From assembly GCA_013389105.1 (NCBI GenBank), contig JACADZ010000085.1:1-32458 (forward strand): a stretch of 32,458 bases of DNA, in the 5' to 3' direction. Source of the stretch: Parvularculaceae bacterium (GTDB lineage Bacteria > Pseudomonadota > Alphaproteobacteria > Caulobacterales > Parvularculaceae). The notes under the pieces were generated by a model that saw nothing but the letters and a program-made list of their open reading frames with translations, was not told the origin of the DNA and ran no database searches. Both the position numbers and the translations under genes were made by a program. Positions 1 to 8,402 of the stretch are shown here, one piece after another (position 1 is the first letter of the stretch; the number at the start of each line of letters is the position of its first letter).

Positions 1-231
1 AGATCGAAGCCCAAGGCGCAGCGCCCAACATCCCGCCGAAGTCGAACCGCCTATACAAACCCGGCTTCTCGCCCGCGCTCTACAAAAACCGAAACGCCAT
101 CGAGCGCTCATTCTGCCGCATCAAGGACTTCCGGCGCATCGCCACGCGATACGACAAACTCAGCCGAAACTTCCTCGCCGCCGTTCAGCTTACAGCCACC
201 GTCTGCTACTGGTTATGAGTCTGGACCCTAA
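1..231 (+). mobile_element. Right end of an IS5-like insertion sequence (partial)
   Basis: The window opens inside an insertion sequence. Its transposase reading frame stops at 218, and a short tail (GAGTCTGGACCCTA, 217-230) follows. Read inward from the right, this tail is TAGGGTCCAGACTC, which looks like an IS terminal inverted repeat. The left end lies outside the window, so the repeat pair and the target duplication cannot be checked. The end of the element coincides with the stop codon of the convergent phaC gene. The family is assigned from the transposase C-terminus only. Confidence 0.6.
3..218 (+). CDS. IS5-family DDE transposase, C-terminal 71 residues (5' end outside window)
   Basis: An open frame enters from the left edge and ends with TGA at 216-218. 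The translation contains the YKNRNAIERSFCRIKDFRRI segment followed by ATRYDKLSRNFLAAV. This is the typical C-terminal region of IS5-family (IS427-like) transposases: the catalytic glutamate lies in the N-x-I-E-R-x-F-x-R-x-K motif, and the R-x-A-T-R-Y-D-K-x-x-x-N-F tail follows. The protein would cut and join the IS ends. Only the C-terminal part is visible, so intactness cannot be judged. Confidence 0.85.
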   Translation: MEAQGAAPNIPPKSNRLYKPGFSPALYKNRNAIERSFCRIKDFRRIATRYDKLSRNFLAAVQLTATVCYWL

Positions 232-2159
232 GCCTTCACTTTCACATAGCTTCCCGGCGCGTCCTCGATGACGGGCAACGCGCCGTCGCCGGGCCTGCGC
301 GCGGGAACCTTGCCGGGGCTGACTTTATTGAGCCACTCGATCCAGTAGGGCCACCACGAGCCCGGATGGCGTGACGCCTTGGCTTTCCATTCGTCGAGCG
401 AGGCGGGGAGCGCCTCGTTGATCGAGTGGTGATATTTCTTTTTCGCCGGATGATTGACGACGCCGGCGATGTGGCCCGATCCCGCCAGCATATAGAGAAC
501 CTTGTCGTTGCCCTTCGAGGCGAACAGCTTCGCCGTTCTGTAAACGGAGTTATGCGGCGCGATGTGATCGGTTTCGCCGGCCTGCATGAAGATCGGAATG
601 TCGACGTCGCCCAAGTCCAGCCGCTCGCCGTCGATGATCATCTCGCCCTTGGCGAGGGCGTTGTTCTTGTAGAACTCGCGCAGATAAAAGAGGTGCACGT
701 TCTTCGGCATGCGCGTCGCGTCGGAATTCCAGAAGAGAAGGTCGAAGCGCGCCGGGTCCTTGCCCTTCATGTAGTTGTCGATGACGAACTGCCAGATGAG
801 GTCGTTCGAACGCAACATGTTGAAGGTGTTGGCCATGGCGCGCCCCTCGAGCACGCCGCCCGCCGCGTCCATCTGCTTGGCGATCGCCTCGAGCTGGGCG
901 TCGTCGACGAAGAGGAGGAGGTCGCCCGCTTCGGCGAAGTCGGCCTGCGCCGTGAAGAAGGTCGCCGAACGGATGCGTTTGTCCTTGCGCTTCGCCATCA
1001 GGGCAAGGGCGGTCGCGAGCATCGTGCCGCCGATGCAATAGCCGATGGCGTCGACTTCGGCCTCGCCGGTCGCCTGCTTCACGGCGTCGAGCGCCTCGTA
1101 AAGGCCTTCGTGAATGTAGTCCTGGAAGGACTTGTGGGCGAGTTCGGGTCCCGGGTTCACCCATGAGACGACGAATACGGTGCGGCCCTGTTCGACCATC
1201 CACTTGATGAAGGAGTTCGAAGGCTGCAGGTCTAGGATGTAGAATTTGTTGATCCATGGCGGAAAGATAAGCAGGGGTCGCTTCGCGACTTCGTCCGTCA
1301 CCGGATCATACTGGATGAGCTGGAAGATCGGATTCTGGAAAACGACCTTGCCCGGCGTCGTTGCAACATTCTCCCCGAGCTTGAAGAAATCGAGATCCGC
1401 CTGCCGGATCGAGAGCTGCCCGTCGCCGCGGTCGAGATCTTCAAGGAGGTTCCGGATCCCTTTGAGGATGTTCTCGCCTTTCGATTCGAGGGTGGCTTCG
1501 ACGACCTCCGGGTTCAGCACCGGGAAATTCGAGGGCGCGATCGCGTCGAGGAACTGCTGGGTGTAGAATTCGGCGCGGCGCTTCTCGTGCTCGTCCATGT
1601 GATCGAGCTGGGCGACCGTGCCTTTCAGCCATTTGGCGTAGGTGAGGTAGGACTGCTTGACGAAATCGAGCATGGGGTTTTCGCGCCAGGCCGGATGGAC
1701 GAAGCGCTTGTCGCCCGGTTCGGGTTCGATCGCGGGCGGCGCCGCTTCGCCGGCCATCTTGCGCGACAGGTTGGCCATCATCTTGGCGTAGTCGCCCCAG
1801 AGCTGGAACTGGCGCTGCAAGACCGTTCCGGGGTCGGCGGCGAGCCCCCGCATCATCTCCTGGAAGGCTTCGCCCACATTGAGGGGATCGGCGGTCGTCT
1901 CGCCGCCGGTCATCTTGAGCCCGCTCGGCGTCTTTGTGAAAAAGTCCTTGATCACCTCCTGGCTTTTGCCGGTGATCTCGACCAGGTATTCGGAAAGGGC
2001 GTCAAAATCCTCAATAAGGCTCCTTTGACCGGCTCCTGCTGGCGCCGATTGGGCGCTGGCAGGCTCCTTGGCTTCGGCGTGCGGGGGCGCCTTGGGCGCG
2101 GACCCGGCTCGCGGACTGGCCTTCTTTTTTGCCGGCGCCGGCTTTCGTTCAGCTTGCAT
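228..2159 (-). CDS. phaC: Class I poly(3-hydroxyalkanoate) synthase PhaC
   Basis: This enzyme polymerises 3-hydroxyacyl-CoA (mainly 3-hydroxybutyryl-CoA) into storage polyester at the granule surface. The 643-residue protein has the PhaC N-terminal domain (about 95-270) and an alpha/beta-hydrolase domain. The lipase-like box is GYCIGG (373-378) with nucleophile Cys375; Asp531 (GETDHIAPH) and His563 (SGHIAGVVNHP) complete the triad, with spacing like that of known class I synthases. An Ala/Pro/Lys-rich extension of about 45 residues precedes the conserved domain. The ATG at 2159 lies 43 bp from the divergent lipoprotein gene, so the phaC promoter probably overlaps that gene's start region. The TAG stop (228-230) sits at the tip of the neighbouring IS element, so the native C-terminus may have been slightly altered. 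No phaA/phaB is in the window. Confidence 0.97.
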   Translation of the reverse strand: MQAERKPAPAKKKASPRAGSAPKAPPHAEAKEPASAQSAPAGAGQRSLIEDFDALSEYLVEITGKSQEVIKDFFTKTPSGLKMTGGETTADPLNVGEAFQEMMRGLAADPGTVLQRQFQLWGDYAKMMANLSRKMAGEAAPPAIEPEPGDKRFVHPAWRENPMLDFVKQSYLTYAKWLKGTVAQLDHMDEHEKRRAEFYTQQFLDAIAPSNFPVLNPEVVEATLESKGENILKGIRNLLEDLDRGDGQLSIRQADLDFFKLGENVATTPGKVVFQNPIFQLIQYDPVTDEVAKRPLLIFPPWINKFYILDLQPSNSFIKWMVEQGRTVFVVSWVNPGPELAHKSFQDYIHEGLYEALDAVKQATGEAEVDAIGYCIGGTMLATALALMAKRKDKRIRSATFFTAQADFAEAGDLLLFVDDAQLEAIAKQMDAAGGVLEGRAMANTFNMLRSNDLIWQFVIDNYMKGKDPARFDLLFWNSDATRMPKNVHLFYLREFYKNNALAKGEMIIDGERLDLGDVDIPIFMQAGETDHIAPHNSVYRTAKLFASKGNDKVLYMLAGSGHIAGVVNHPAKKKYHHSINEALPASLDEWKAKASRHPGSWWPYWIEWLNKVSPGKVPARRPGDGALPVIEDAPGSYVKVKA

Positions 2160-2202
2160 GTGGGGCCCGATTGGGAGTTATTGACGCTCCCGAGGTATAC
2201 AG

Positions 2203-2667
2203 ATGCGCGCCGCAAACCGCACTCCAATCTGCAGATCGGTCCTCATCGGCGCCATGGCGATGGGCGCGGCCGGCTGCGCGGGGATCGAGCGGTTCGCGCC
2301 GCCCGGGATCGTCAAATATGAGGACCTCGCCAAGGTCCAGCCGATGAACGAACGGATCAAGGCCCGCGTCGTGGAGGCCAACACCGCCGAGCCGGCCCGC
2401 TATCCAAACCTTTCGCAGGCGCCGCAGGCCGCCCCCGAAACGCTGTCCGCCGAAGAACAGGCCGCTCTCGAAGCGGCGCTGAAGGACATGCGTGCGGCGC
2501 TCGGTTCGGCGACCGCCGCCGACACGGTGTCGCTGGGCGAGGGGGATGACGCGGGCGCCGAGGCCCTGGCAGCCGCGCGCGACGCGCTGAAGGCGAAGGT
2601 CGAGGCCGACGACGCCGCGGCCCGGAGCGAGCGAGGACTGCCTCCTCGGGCGCCCCGCGTCGAATAG
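2203..2667 (+). CDS. Small predicted lipoprotein of unknown function
   Basis: The 154-residue protein starts with a basic n-region and a hydrophobic stretch (LIGAMAMGAAG), followed by Cys25 in the context AAGC-AG, a good lipobox for signal peptidase II. The mature part is hydrophilic and rich in Ala/Glu, with a likely helical segment (about 75-135, AEEQAALEAALKDMRAAL onward), and ends in a Pro/Arg-rich tail. A GAGG ribosome-binding site lies about 9 nt before the ATG. It is divergent from phaC and upstream of tRNA-fMet. I do not recognise a named family; small lipoproteins of this type in alphaproteobacteria are usually annotated as hypothetical. Confidence 0.8.
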   Translation: MRAANRTPICRSVLIGAMAMGAAGCAGIERFAPPGIVKYEDLAKVQPMNERIKARVVEANTAEPARYPNLSQAPQAAPETLSAEEQAALEAALKDMRAALGSATAADTVSLGEGDDAGAEALAAARDALKAKVEADDAAARSERGLPPRAPRVE

Positions 2668-2703
2668 CGCTGCGCGGCAATCCGGATTTCGGCGGGCCGG
2701 CAC

Positions 2704-2732
2704 TTGAACGCCAACAGACATCTGGCTATATC
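2704..2732 (+). promoter_or_regulatory. Sigma-70-type promoter of tRNA-fMet
   Basis: TTGAAC (2704-2709) and TATATC (2727-2732) are separated by exactly 17 nt, matching the housekeeping consensus in most positions. Transcription would start near 2739, about 50 nt before the tRNA. This is the best promoter-like match noticed in the window. It is assigned by eye only. Confidence 0.55.
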
Positions 2733-2742
2733 GCGCCCTCTT

Positions 2743-2779
2743 CCCGCAAACATTGGTTATCGGAGCGTTGGTTTGCGGG
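2743..2779 (+). repeat. 9-bp inverted repeat in the tRNA-fMet leader
   Basis: CCCGCAAAC (2743-2751) and GTTTGCGGG (2771-2779) are perfectly complementary across a 19-nt loop. The stem lies just after the predicted start of transcription and ends 8 nt before the tRNA. No T-run follows, so it does not look like an intrinsic terminator. It may be a 5' leader hairpin of the pre-tRNA. Confidence 0.6.
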
Positions 2780-2787
2780 CCCGTTGG

Positions 2788-2864
<77 letters not shown>

Positions 2865-2967
2865 AATTATCAATGAGTTAGCTGATCGGCTTCAGGCCCG
2901 GTTCGCGGACCCCTTGCGCGGCCCGATTTGATCTTTATCAGCCTGTGGTTGGAACGCCGGAGCCCCC

Positions 2968-4134
2968 ATGACCATCCAATTCATCGATTTGAAGGCGCAG
3001 CTGGCTCGCATCAAACCGCAGATGCACTCAGCCATTCTCGCCGCCGTTGACGCCGGTCAGTACATCATGGGGCCCCAGGTGGCCGAGTTCGAGAAGCAGC
3101 TCTCGGCGTTCTCCGGCGCGAGGCACACCGTATCATGCGCCAATGGCACCGACGCCCTGGCGCTGCCGTTGCTCGCCTGGGGCGTGGGTCCGGGCGATGC
3201 CGTGTTCTGCCCTAGCTTCACCTATGTCGCGACGGCGGAGATCCTTCCCTGGTGCGGCGCCTCGGCTGTATTCGTCGACATTCGGCCCGACACCTACAAT
3301 ATGGATCCGGCCAGCCTCGAGGCCGCGATCGAGGGCGTGAAAAGGGAAGGAAAGCTGCGGCCGGCGGTCGTCATCGCCGTCGACCTTTTCGGTCAGCCGG
3401 CGGACTATCCGAGCATTTCGTCAGTCGCGAAGAAGCACGGACTGAAGCTGATTTCCGACAGCGCGCAGGGATTCGGCTGCACGCTTCAAGGCAAGCACCC
3501 GATCCAATGGGCGGACGCCGTCACGACGAGCTTTTTTCCGGCGAAGCCGCTCGGCTGCTACGGCGACGGGGGCGCCGTGCAGACCAACGACTCGGCTCTT
3601 GCCGAGGTCATGGACTCGCTGCGGGTTCACGGCAAGGCCACCCGCAAGGACGTCGAAGCCGCAAAGTTCGAGCACGACCCGAAATACCTCAATCACCGCA
3701 TCGGCATGAACAGTCGACTGGACACGCTGCAGGCGGCGGTGCTGCTAGAGAAGCTCAAGATTTTCCCAAGCGAGATTGAAGCGCGCATGCGCATCGCACG
3801 CCGTTACAATGAAGGGCTCGAGGGCGTCGTATCGCAGGTTCCGAGCCTCATTCACGGCGCTGTCTCGGTCTGGGCTCAATACACGATTGAGGTTCCCGAC
3901 CGCTCAGGCCTGGCTGCGCACCTTAAAGACAAAGGCGTGCCGACCGCAGTCTATTACCCCGTGCCCATTCACAAGCAGTCAGCCTACAAACATTTTCCTG
4001 CGGGCGCCGGCGGCCTTGCAGTCACCGAAGCGAAGGCGGATCGCGTGATTTCGCTGCCGATGCACCCCTATCTCGACGAGGCGACGCAGGACGAGATTAT
4101 CGAGGCGATACGGGCGCATAACCGGCGCAAGTGA
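2968..4134 (+). CDS. wbpE: DegT/DnrJ/EryC1-family PLP aminotransferase, WbpE/WlbC-like
   Basis: This protein probably transfers an amino group from glutamate to C3 of UDP-2-acetamido-2-deoxy-3-oxo-glucuronate, giving UDP-GlcNAc3NA. The 388-residue length and the start QFIDLKAQLARIKPQM resemble WbpE closely. The internal-aldimine lysine is Lys193 in TTSFFPAKPLGCYGDGGA; the PLP-contacting Asp164 lies in SDSAQGFG. HRIGMNSRLDTLQAAVLL and SLPMHPYL are typical family blocks. GGAG lies about 5 nt before the ATG. It is the first gene of the plus-strand polysaccharide operon, 57 bp before the deacetylase-like gene. The family and reaction type are secure; the exact sugar is inferred from the family and from wbpD/wbpI/wbpA-like genes elsewhere in the locus. 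Confidence 0.88.
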   Translation: MTIQFIDLKAQLARIKPQMHSAILAAVDAGQYIMGPQVAEFEKQLSAFSGARHTVSCANGTDALALPLLAWGVGPGDAVFCPSFTYVATAEILPWCGASAVFVDIRPDTYNMDPASLEAAIEGVKREGKLRPAVVIAVDLFGQPADYPSISSVAKKHGLKLISDSAQGFGCTLQGKHPIQWADAVTTSFFPAKPLGCYGDGGAVQTNDSALAEVMDSLRVHGKATRKDVEAAKFEHDPKYLNHRIGMNSRLDTLQAAVLLEKLKIFPSEIEARMRIARRYNEGLEGVVSQVPSLIHGAVSVWAQYTIEVPDRSGLAAHLKDKGVPTAVYYPVPIHKQSAYKHFPAGAGGLAVTEAKADRVISLPMHPYLDEATQDEIIEAIRAHNRRK

Positions 4135-4191
4135 TCGATCGTCGGGCGGGATCGGGACTGAAACGGAGCCGGCGCATTCATTGACTCCGCT

Positions 4192-5043
4192 GTGGCGTCT
4201 CAAAATGCTAATCGAGACAAAACGCGCCGGCCCGACGCCGGCACAGAAAGCCGACCTGACGTGACCTCGCTGATCGATCCTTCAGAATTGTTCCAAGACG
4301 ATCCGTTCCGTGACTTTTACAATCTCGACGGATTTACGAGCTTCGCGTTGACGACCGACGTCGACTGGGCGCCTGATTTCTGCGTTGAGGACGTTCTTGA
4401 GCTGGTCGCCAGCGCCGGTCTGCGCCTCACCGCCTTTGCGACCCATCGTACCGAGGCGCTTGTGCAACCGCCTTCGTTTGTCGAGGTCGGCTTGCACCCT
4501 GACACGACGCGGCCGGGCGCCGAAGGAATCCGTCGAAAAATTCCTGATCTTCTTGAAATTTATCCGGAGGCGCGCGGCCTTCGCGCTCATCGCAATTTTT
4601 TCGGGCAGAATGTCGCCCAGTTGGCGAAAGCGTCGGGTCTCGACTACGACGCCAGCGTGCTCCATTGGCGCCAGCCGTTTTGCCAGGCGGAGATCGACCA
4701 ATACGGGCTCGTACGCATGGCCTATAACTGGGAGGACGGCATTCAAGCAGATCGAGGCTTGCCCTGGAGCCTCGATTGGGTGCCGGTTGCAGGGCCAGGC
4801 CTTAAGATTTTCAATGTTCATCCGATTTTCATCTATCTCAACTGCCCGGACGACGATTACCGACGCCGGGTCGTCAAGGACTATCCGGACCTCACCAGGG
4901 CGCCTCGTTCGGCGCTCGCGCCGTGCATTCACGACGGTTACGGCGCGCGGCGTTTCCTGATCGATCTGCTCGCCAAGCTCAAGGCGTCGGGCGCTCGCAG
5001 CGTTTGGCTGCGCGAGATTGCATCGGCCGGGAGGCGATCTTGA
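4192..5043 (+). CDS. Polysaccharide deacetylase-like protein (WbmS-like)
   Basis: The 283-residue protein has a TTDVDW motif (54-59) that looks like the metal-binding Asp pair of NodB-fold deacetylases. GLHPDTTRPG (His102), a HPIFIYLNCPDDDYRR block and a C-terminal IHDGYGARRF follow. This pattern resembles the WbmS group found in O-antigen loci, whose biochemical role is not firmly known to me. There is no signal peptide, so it would act in the cytoplasm on a sugar nucleotide or lipid-linked sugar. The GTG at 4192 gives the longest form; a second GTG at 4261, just before TSLIDPSELF, is equally possible. The stop overlaps the next start by 4 nt (TTGA), so the two are translationally coupled. 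Confidence 0.7.
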   Translation: MASQNANRDKTRRPDAGTESRPDVTSLIDPSELFQDDPFRDFYNLDGFTSFALTTDVDWAPDFCVEDVLELVASAGLRLTAFATHRTEALVQPPSFVEVGLHPDTTRPGAEGIRRKIPDLLEIYPEARGLRAHRNFFGQNVAQLAKASGLDYDASVLHWRQPFCQAEIDQYGLVRMAYNWEDGIQADRGLPWSLDWVPVAGPGLKIFNVHPIFIYLNCPDDDYRRRVVKDYPDLTRAPRSALAPCIHDGYGARRFLIDLLAKLKASGARSVWLREIASAGRRS

Positions 5044-6122
5044 CGCGCACCATCGTTCGCGTCGTCGGCGCGCGCCCGCAATTCATGCAAACGCCGTTGG
5101 TGCGCAGTGCGCTCATTGCGGCCGGGTTCCGGCACGTGCTCGTTCACACCGGGCAGCATTATGACGACATCATGAGCGACGCATTTTTCCGGGATCTCGG
5201 TCTGCCGGCGCCCGACCTGAACCTTGGGGTGGGAAGCCACAGCCAGGGGGCCGCGACCGGGCGAATGATGGAGGGAATCGAAGAGGCGCTGGTCAGCCTC
5301 AAGCCGGACGGGTTGCTGGTCGACGGCGACACCAACTCAACGCTCGCGGCGGCGCTCGCCGGCGTCAAGCTGCACATACCCGTCTTTCACATTGAAGCGG
5401 GGCTGCGCGATTTCGATCGACGTCGTCCGGAGGAGATCAACCGCGTGGTCACCGACCATGTCAGCAACCTCAATTTCGCCCCGATTCCGCGTGCGTCGGA
5501 GAATCTCAGGCGAGAGGGCCGTGGAGACACGGTGCGCGAGACGGGGGACGTCCTTCTCGACTGCTTCCTGCGCTATCGCGAACGCGCTCGTCGCGACGTC
5601 GTGAACCGCCTTGGCCTCCCGACCGGCGGCTACAGCGTCATGACGCTGCATCGGCCTGAGAACACTGATCCTGCTGAAATGGCCCGCTTCGGCGAGATCA
5701 TGACGGCGGTATGCGAACTCGATCAGCCCGTCGTGTTTCCGGTGCACCCGCGAACGCTGCCGGTCTTTGAAGCATGGCGGCGGGGGCGCGGCGACATCGG
5801 GCCCGTTCTCGCGATTGATCCAGTCAGCTACCTGGACATGCTGGGGCTCATCGACGGCTGCAGCATGGTGCTGACGGATTCAGGCGGACTTCCTCGCGAA
5901 GCCGCCTGGTCGGGCAAGCGTGTCGTGATGCTGTTCCGGATGGACACATGGCATGATCTTCTCGAGCGCGGCTGGGCCCAAATCGGCAAAACGGACGCGC
6001 AATCCGTCCGCGAAGCAATCGCGCGGGCGCAGCCGGCGCCGGCTGAAGCCCAGGCTTTTTTCGGCGGCGGCCAGGCGGCGGCGAAGATTGCAGCGGCGAT
6101 CGTCGGTTATTTTGAGACGTAG
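5040..6122 (+). CDS. UDP-N-acetylglucosamine 2-epimerase family protein, divergent
   Basis: The family inverts C2 of UDP-HexNAc-type sugars. The protein has 360 residues if the TTG at 5040 is used; GGGAGG about 5 nt upstream and the 4-nt overlap with the preceding stop support that start, as does the family-typical opening RTIVRVVGARPQFM. Conserved blocks are HTGQHYDDIMSD, GDTNST (Asp97), HIEAGLR (Glu119), PEEINR (Glu131) and LHRPENTD. The C-terminal nucleotide-binding part departs from the family: TDSGGLPREAAW replaces TDSGG-L/V-Q-x-EA, and FRMDTWHDLLERGW replaces the usual R-D-x-T-E-W/R-x-E block, which is retained in the second epimerase at 11286. It may act on another sugar nucleotide. 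It lies between the deacetylase-like and acyltransferase genes. Confidence 0.85.
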   Translation: MTRTIVRVVGARPQFMQTPLVRSALIAAGFRHVLVHTGQHYDDIMSDAFFRDLGLPAPDLNLGVGSHSQGAATGRMMEGIEEALVSLKPDGLLVDGDTNSTLAAALAGVKLHIPVFHIEAGLRDFDRRRPEEINRVVTDHVSNLNFAPIPRASENLRREGRGDTVRETGDVLLDCFLRYRERARRDVVNRLGLPTGGYSVMTLHRPENTDPAEMARFGEIMTAVCELDQPVVFPVHPRTLPVFEAWRRGRGDIGPVLAIDPVSYLDMLGLIDGCSMVLTDSGGLPREAAWSGKRVVMLFRMDTWHDLLERGWAQIGKTDAQSVREAIARAQPAPAEAQAFFGGGQAAAKIAAAIVGYFET

Positions 6123-6131
6123 GCGGAAGTT

Positions 6132-6899
6132 ATGGCGAGAATCTCCTCCACGGCCCGGATCGGCTCCGGCGTTGAAATCGCGGAGACCGCGGTCATTTAC
6201 GATAATGTTGAGATCGGGGACGGCTCGGTAATCGGCGAATTCTGCATTATCGGGCATCCCGCCCGCGGCGAATTCGCCGGCAAGCCTCTGAGATTGGGGG
6301 CCGGCGCGCTCGTGCGCTCGCACTCGGTCGTTTACGAGGGTTCAGTTTTCGGGCCCGGCCTGATGGTCGGGCATTCAACCATGATCCGGGAAGGCGTCTC
6401 GGCCGGGGTCAATCTCCAAATCGGCAGCTTCAACGATATCGAGGGCGACTGCACGATCGGCGACTGGGTGCGCTTTCACTCGAATGTGCATATCAGCCGG
6501 GGCACGTCGATCGGAGACCTCGTGTGGATTTTTCCCTATGTTGTGACGACCAACGATCCAATTCCGCCGTCCGGGCTGAAGCTAGGCGTCAGAGTCGACA
6601 GCGGGGCGGCCGTATGCACGGGCTCGATCGTGTTGCCGGGGGCGCGGATCGGGGAGGGCGCTCTGATCGGCGCGATGACGCGGGCCCAAGGAGAGATTCC
6701 CGCGGGCGCGCTGGTCGTGGGCAACCCCGGGAAGACGGTCGGCAGCGTGCGCAGGCTCAAGCATCCGGAGACGGGCAAGCAGCACCCGTGGATGAGGCAT
6801 TTTTCGCCTTACTATCCGGAAGAGGCGCAGCAGAGGATCCGCGAGCTCGCCGCGCGCGTCGAGGCCGCCTGCGATCTGTTGGACGCTGCGGCGAGGTGA
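6132..6899 (+). CDS. Left-handed beta-helix acyl/acetyltransferase
   Basis: The 255-residue protein is built from hexapeptide repeats (about residues 5-190: ARIGSGVEIAET, NVEIGDGSVIGE, CTIGDWVRFHSN and so on), the left-handed parallel beta-helix of trimeric CoA-dependent acyltransferases. A histidine in HSNVHISRGTSIGD may be the catalytic base. The tail (about 205-255) is helical with a basic stretch. It most likely N- or O-acetylates a sugar nucleotide made by its operon partners. It is a second candidate for the 3-N-acetyl transfer step, but the gene at 30404 matches WbpD much better. It starts 9 bp after the epimerase stop, with a GGCGGAAG ribosome-binding site. Confidence 0.85.
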   Translation: MARISSTARIGSGVEIAETAVIYDNVEIGDGSVIGEFCIIGHPARGEFAGKPLRLGAGALVRSHSVVYEGSVFGPGLMVGHSTMIREGVSAGVNLQIGSFNDIEGDCTIGDWVRFHSNVHISRGTSIGDLVWIFPYVVTTNDPIPPSGLKLGVRVDSGAAVCTGSIVLPGARIGEGALIGAMTRAQGEIPAGALVVGNPGKTVGSVRRLKHPETGKQHPWMRHFSPYYPEEAQQRIRELAARVEAACDLLDAAAR

Positions 6900-6911
6900 G
6901 ATTTTCCGCTC

Positions 6912-8402
6912 ATGCGCATCCTCATGCTCGACAAGAACTGGCTGATCGATCGGCGCATCGCGCTGATGATCGAGACGCTCGCCAAAGAGGGACACGAATT
7001 CAGGATCGTTTACGTCGAGCCGCCGCCGCATCGCTGGGAGCGCACCCGCATCAAAGGCGTGGAATCAATTGCGATCCCGTTGACGGACCGTTCGTTTGCG
7101 CCGGTCGGGGACGGCATTTTCCCCAAGCCGCCGCATGTTCATGAGACAGATCACCCGTTTCGCGCTGATCCGCGCCGGCGGAAGACTTTTGAGTACGACC
7201 CAAGTTTGCCGAGGATGGAGCGCTGGCGTCGCTTCGTCGCGGAGCCGTCAGCTGCCGTCTCCGTGCTCGCGGCGAGCGCATGGCCGCCTCATCTCAAATA
7301 TCCGGCGATGGCCGCCTTCTCGCTCATGGACCTGCCGCGACGCCTGATCGAGATGAAACCGCCGGGCGATGATTTCATCCATGCGAAAGTCCTGTCGCCC
7401 GCCGGCGTGCCGCTGGATTATTGGGACAAGATGACCACGCGCTACGCCGAAACAACGTGGACGCCTGACATAGTGTGCGCCAACGATTATCCGGCGCTGA
7501 GGGCGGCGGTTGAGATCAAGAAAAGGCTCGGGGCCAGTGTCGTTTTCGACGCGCATGAGCTTTACAGCTACCAGCCTGGCGTTCCTCACGCAGCCGCGAA
7601 GGCGATGTTTCGGGAAGAGCGGGTTCTTCTCGAGCATGTCGACGGGCTGATCCTGGTGAACGAGCAGCACAAACAGATCGTAGATCGCGACAGCCCTTAT
7701 GACGGCCCGATCGCTCTCTGCTCCAATGCGACCAATGCGCCGCCGGACTTCGACATCAAGAAGAGATACGACTGGATTCGAAAGAAAGCGCCGATACCGG
7801 CCGATCACCGGATCATGCTGTTCCAGGGCGGCGTCAACGTCCAGAGGCGCATCGATTTCCTCTTGAAGGGCCTCGCAGCGGCGCGATCGCGCAAAGTGCA
7901 CCAAGTATTTCTTACGTTTGGGGCAGAGGTTTCGGAATTCCAGCGTCTCGCCGACGAGCTCGGGATTGCAGGGCGGGTGCATTTTCTTCCATTTGTTCCG
8001 TGGGAAGAAGTCCTGTTCTGGACTGCATCGGCAGATTGCGGGGTGATGCCCTATCAGGCGACCGATCAGAACACCGCCATCTCTTCCCCGAACAAGATGT
8101 ATGAGTTCATCCTCGCCGGGACTCCGATGATCGGCTCGTCCGACCTCGTCAATGTCCGGAAGATAGTGGCTGGCGAGGGCTTTGGCGTGACGCTCCCGTT
8201 GCGGTCCGTCGCCGACTATGCCGAAGCCATCGATCTTATGTTCGACGAACAGCTCGGCGGTCCAGAGCGATTTCGTCCCGCCCTCATCGCCAAAGCAGAC
8301 CGCTATAGTTGGGACGCCCAGATTGGCGAAGTGGTCGCTCTTTATCGAGGACTGGCCGCCGCCCGCGCTGAAGGGACCAGACAGAAAGCCGTAGGCGAGT
8401 GA
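6912..8402 (+). CDS. Glycosyltransferase family 4 (GT-B fold)
   Basis: The 496-residue protein opens with MRILMLDKNWLIDRRIALMI and has the two-domain GT-B layout. The N-terminal acceptor half includes VVFDAHELYSYQPG. The C-terminal half has MLFQGGVNVQRRIDFLLKGL (donor loop region), GRVHFLPFVPWEEVLFWTASADCGVMPY and SSPNKMYEFILAGTPMIGS, the last being the nucleotide-sugar-binding region of GT4 retaining transferases. It would add a sugar to the growing glycan at the cytoplasmic membrane face. Donor and linkage are unknown. The stop TGA overlaps the ATG of the next gene by one base. Confidence 0.87.
   Translation: MRILMLDKNWLIDRRIALMIETLAKEGHEFRIVYVEPPPHRWERTRIKGVESIAIPLTDRSFAPVGDGIFPKPPHVHETDHPFRADPRRRKTFEYDPSLPRMERWRRFVAEPSAAVSVLAASAWPPHLKYPAMAAFSLMDLPRRLIEMKPPGDDFIHAKVLSPAGVPLDYWDKMTTRYAETTWTPDIVCANDYPALRAAVEIKKRLGASVVFDAHELYSYQPGVPHAAAKAMFREERVLLEHVDGLILVNEQHKQIVDRDSPYDGPIALCSNATNAPPDFDIKKRYDWIRKKAPIPADHRIMLFQGGVNVQRRIDFLLKGLAAARSRKVHQVFLTFGAEVSEFQRLADELGIAGRVHFLPFVPWEEVLFWTASADCGVMPYQATDQNTAISSPNKMYEFILAGTPMIGSSDLVNVRKIVAGEGFGVTLPLRSVADYAEAIDLMFDEQLGGPERFRPALIAKADRYSWDAQIGEVVALYRGLAAARAEGTRQKAVGE

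Noticed and set aside
1587-2321. A 244-codon plus-strand frame over the start of phaC and the lipoprotein gene
   Set aside because: It overlaps two better genes; phaC is unmistakable, and the lipoprotein has a lipobox and ribosome-binding site.
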